32,063 nucleotides of DNA from Acidobacteriaceae bacterium (GTDB taxonomy: Bacteria; Acidobacteriota; Terriglobia; Terriglobales; Acidobacteriaceae): contig PLZC01000062.1 of assembly GCA_003151985.1 (NCBI GenBank), positions 1 to 32,063 of the forward strand. Direction: 5' to 3'. The position numbers and the translations under genes were made by a program. The notes under the pieces were generated by a model. It saw only the letters and a program-made list of their open reading frames with translations, was not told the DNA's origin and searched no databases. Position 1 is the first letter of the stretch; the number at the start of each line of letters is the position of its first letter. Positions 31,663-32,063 of this stretch are shown piece after piece.

Positions 31663-32063
31663 TCCGCCTCTTTGCGTAGCGACCACAGCTCGAGCTCAGC
31701 CCCGGTCCGCCCCGGCTTGATCTCAAGGTAAATCCGCTTCGGATACACCTTCGCCGCCACGCGCAACACGTCGCTGGCGCGGTCCTGGTTGAGCGCAACG
31801 GCCAAGCGAAGCAGCACTACCGCCCGATGCACATGCTGGTGCTCCTCGGCGGGAATATTGCGCATGGCGCGGTCCCCCGGCTGCGGCCGGCTCTTGCCCA
31901 GGTAGCGCGCGATGGCCGAAACCACCGTCCGCTGTAGTTGCGTATAGCCGTAGATTTCGGAACTCGAAACGATGTATTGCGCGTGCCGGTGGTGCCCTTG
32001 GTGGTTGATGTATTTGCCCGTGTCGCGCAGGATGGCCGCGGCGGCCAGCCAGCTTTCGTACTC
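31614..32063 (-). CDS. Ppx/GppA-type exopolyphosphatase/pppGpp phosphatase, C-terminal part (5' end outside window)
   Basis: The frame enters from the right edge and ends at TAG (31616-31614), giving 149 residues. The sequence SWLAAAAILRDTGKYINHQGHHRHAQYIVSSSEIYGYTQLQ carries the HD-type helical motif (Asp after RDTG, then HHRH) of the C-terminal domain of Ppx/GppA phosphatases. EEHQHVHRAVVLLRLAVALNQDRA follows, and then the closing beta strands with KRIYLEIKPGRTGAELELWSLRKEADYFREVFG. These enzymes hydrolyse polyphosphate or pppGpp. The actin-like catalytic half lies outside the window, so the choice between Ppx and GppA is open. Its end overlaps sixA tail-to-tail. Confidence 0.82.
   Translation of the reverse strand, partial: EYESWLAAAAILRDTGKYINHQGHHRHAQYIVSSSEIYGYTQLQRTVVSAIARYLGKSRPQPGDRAMRNIPAEEHQHVHRAVVLLRLAVALNQDRASDVLRVAAKVYPKRIYLEIKPGRTGAELELWSLRKEADYFREVFGRELFATLA

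Overview
The window looks like a chromosomal segment of a Gram-negative soil-type bacterium, most likely Acidobacteriota (class Terriglobia). This is inferred from three things: high-GC genes with strong antisense ORF shadows; an envelope with TolC and Wza-type outer-membrane proteins alongside ribonuclease J; and intergenic palindromic repeats of a kind I associate with that phylum. No rRNA, tRNA, CRISPR array, phage gene or transposase gene was seen.

Left part (1-5.3 kb, minus strand): a secreted parallel beta-helix protein cut by the window edge, then a threonine ammonia-lyase translationally coupled to a small exported NTF2-like protein, an orphan VapB-like ribbon-helix-helix antitoxin, and ribonuclease J. 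Next on the plus strand is a large secreted GH2-type glycosidase with an amidotransferase-like domain fused near its C-terminus. Just upstream of it lies a decayed copy of the 3' end of such a gene.

Centre (9.7-19.3 kb, plus strand): a compact six-gene exopolysaccharide operon. It encodes a WecG/TagA/CpsF glycosyltransferase with a C-terminal STAS domain, an O-antigen-ligase/Wzy-like polymerase, a family 2 glycosyltransferase, a Wzx-like flippase, a Wza-like export protein, and a Wzz/BY-kinase-like co-polymerase. The last has lost the Walker A lysine and carries a long proline-rich tail. The last four genes are linked by ATGA stop/start overlaps. Together they would assemble a lipid-linked repeat unit, flip it, polymerise it and export it. 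No priming sugar-phosphate transferase is present in the window.

Right part (19.3-32 kb): a flavin reductase-like protein, PhoU, a secreted GH2 beta-mannosidase-like enzyme with its own terminator, a divergent sigma-factor-like protein, a TolC/EmrA-like efflux pair without an inner-membrane pump, a DtxR/MntR-family regulator directly before an Nramp (MntH) transporter, and SixA overlapping tail-to-tail with a Ppx/GppA phosphatase cut by the right edge.

Intergenic DNA is rich in mobile-looking repeats. There are MITE-like elements with terminal inverted repeats around a conserved palindrome (1335-1473, 20856-21196, 28005-28180), and a second hairpin family whose stems vary in sequence but keep their pairing (9269, 25086, 30568).
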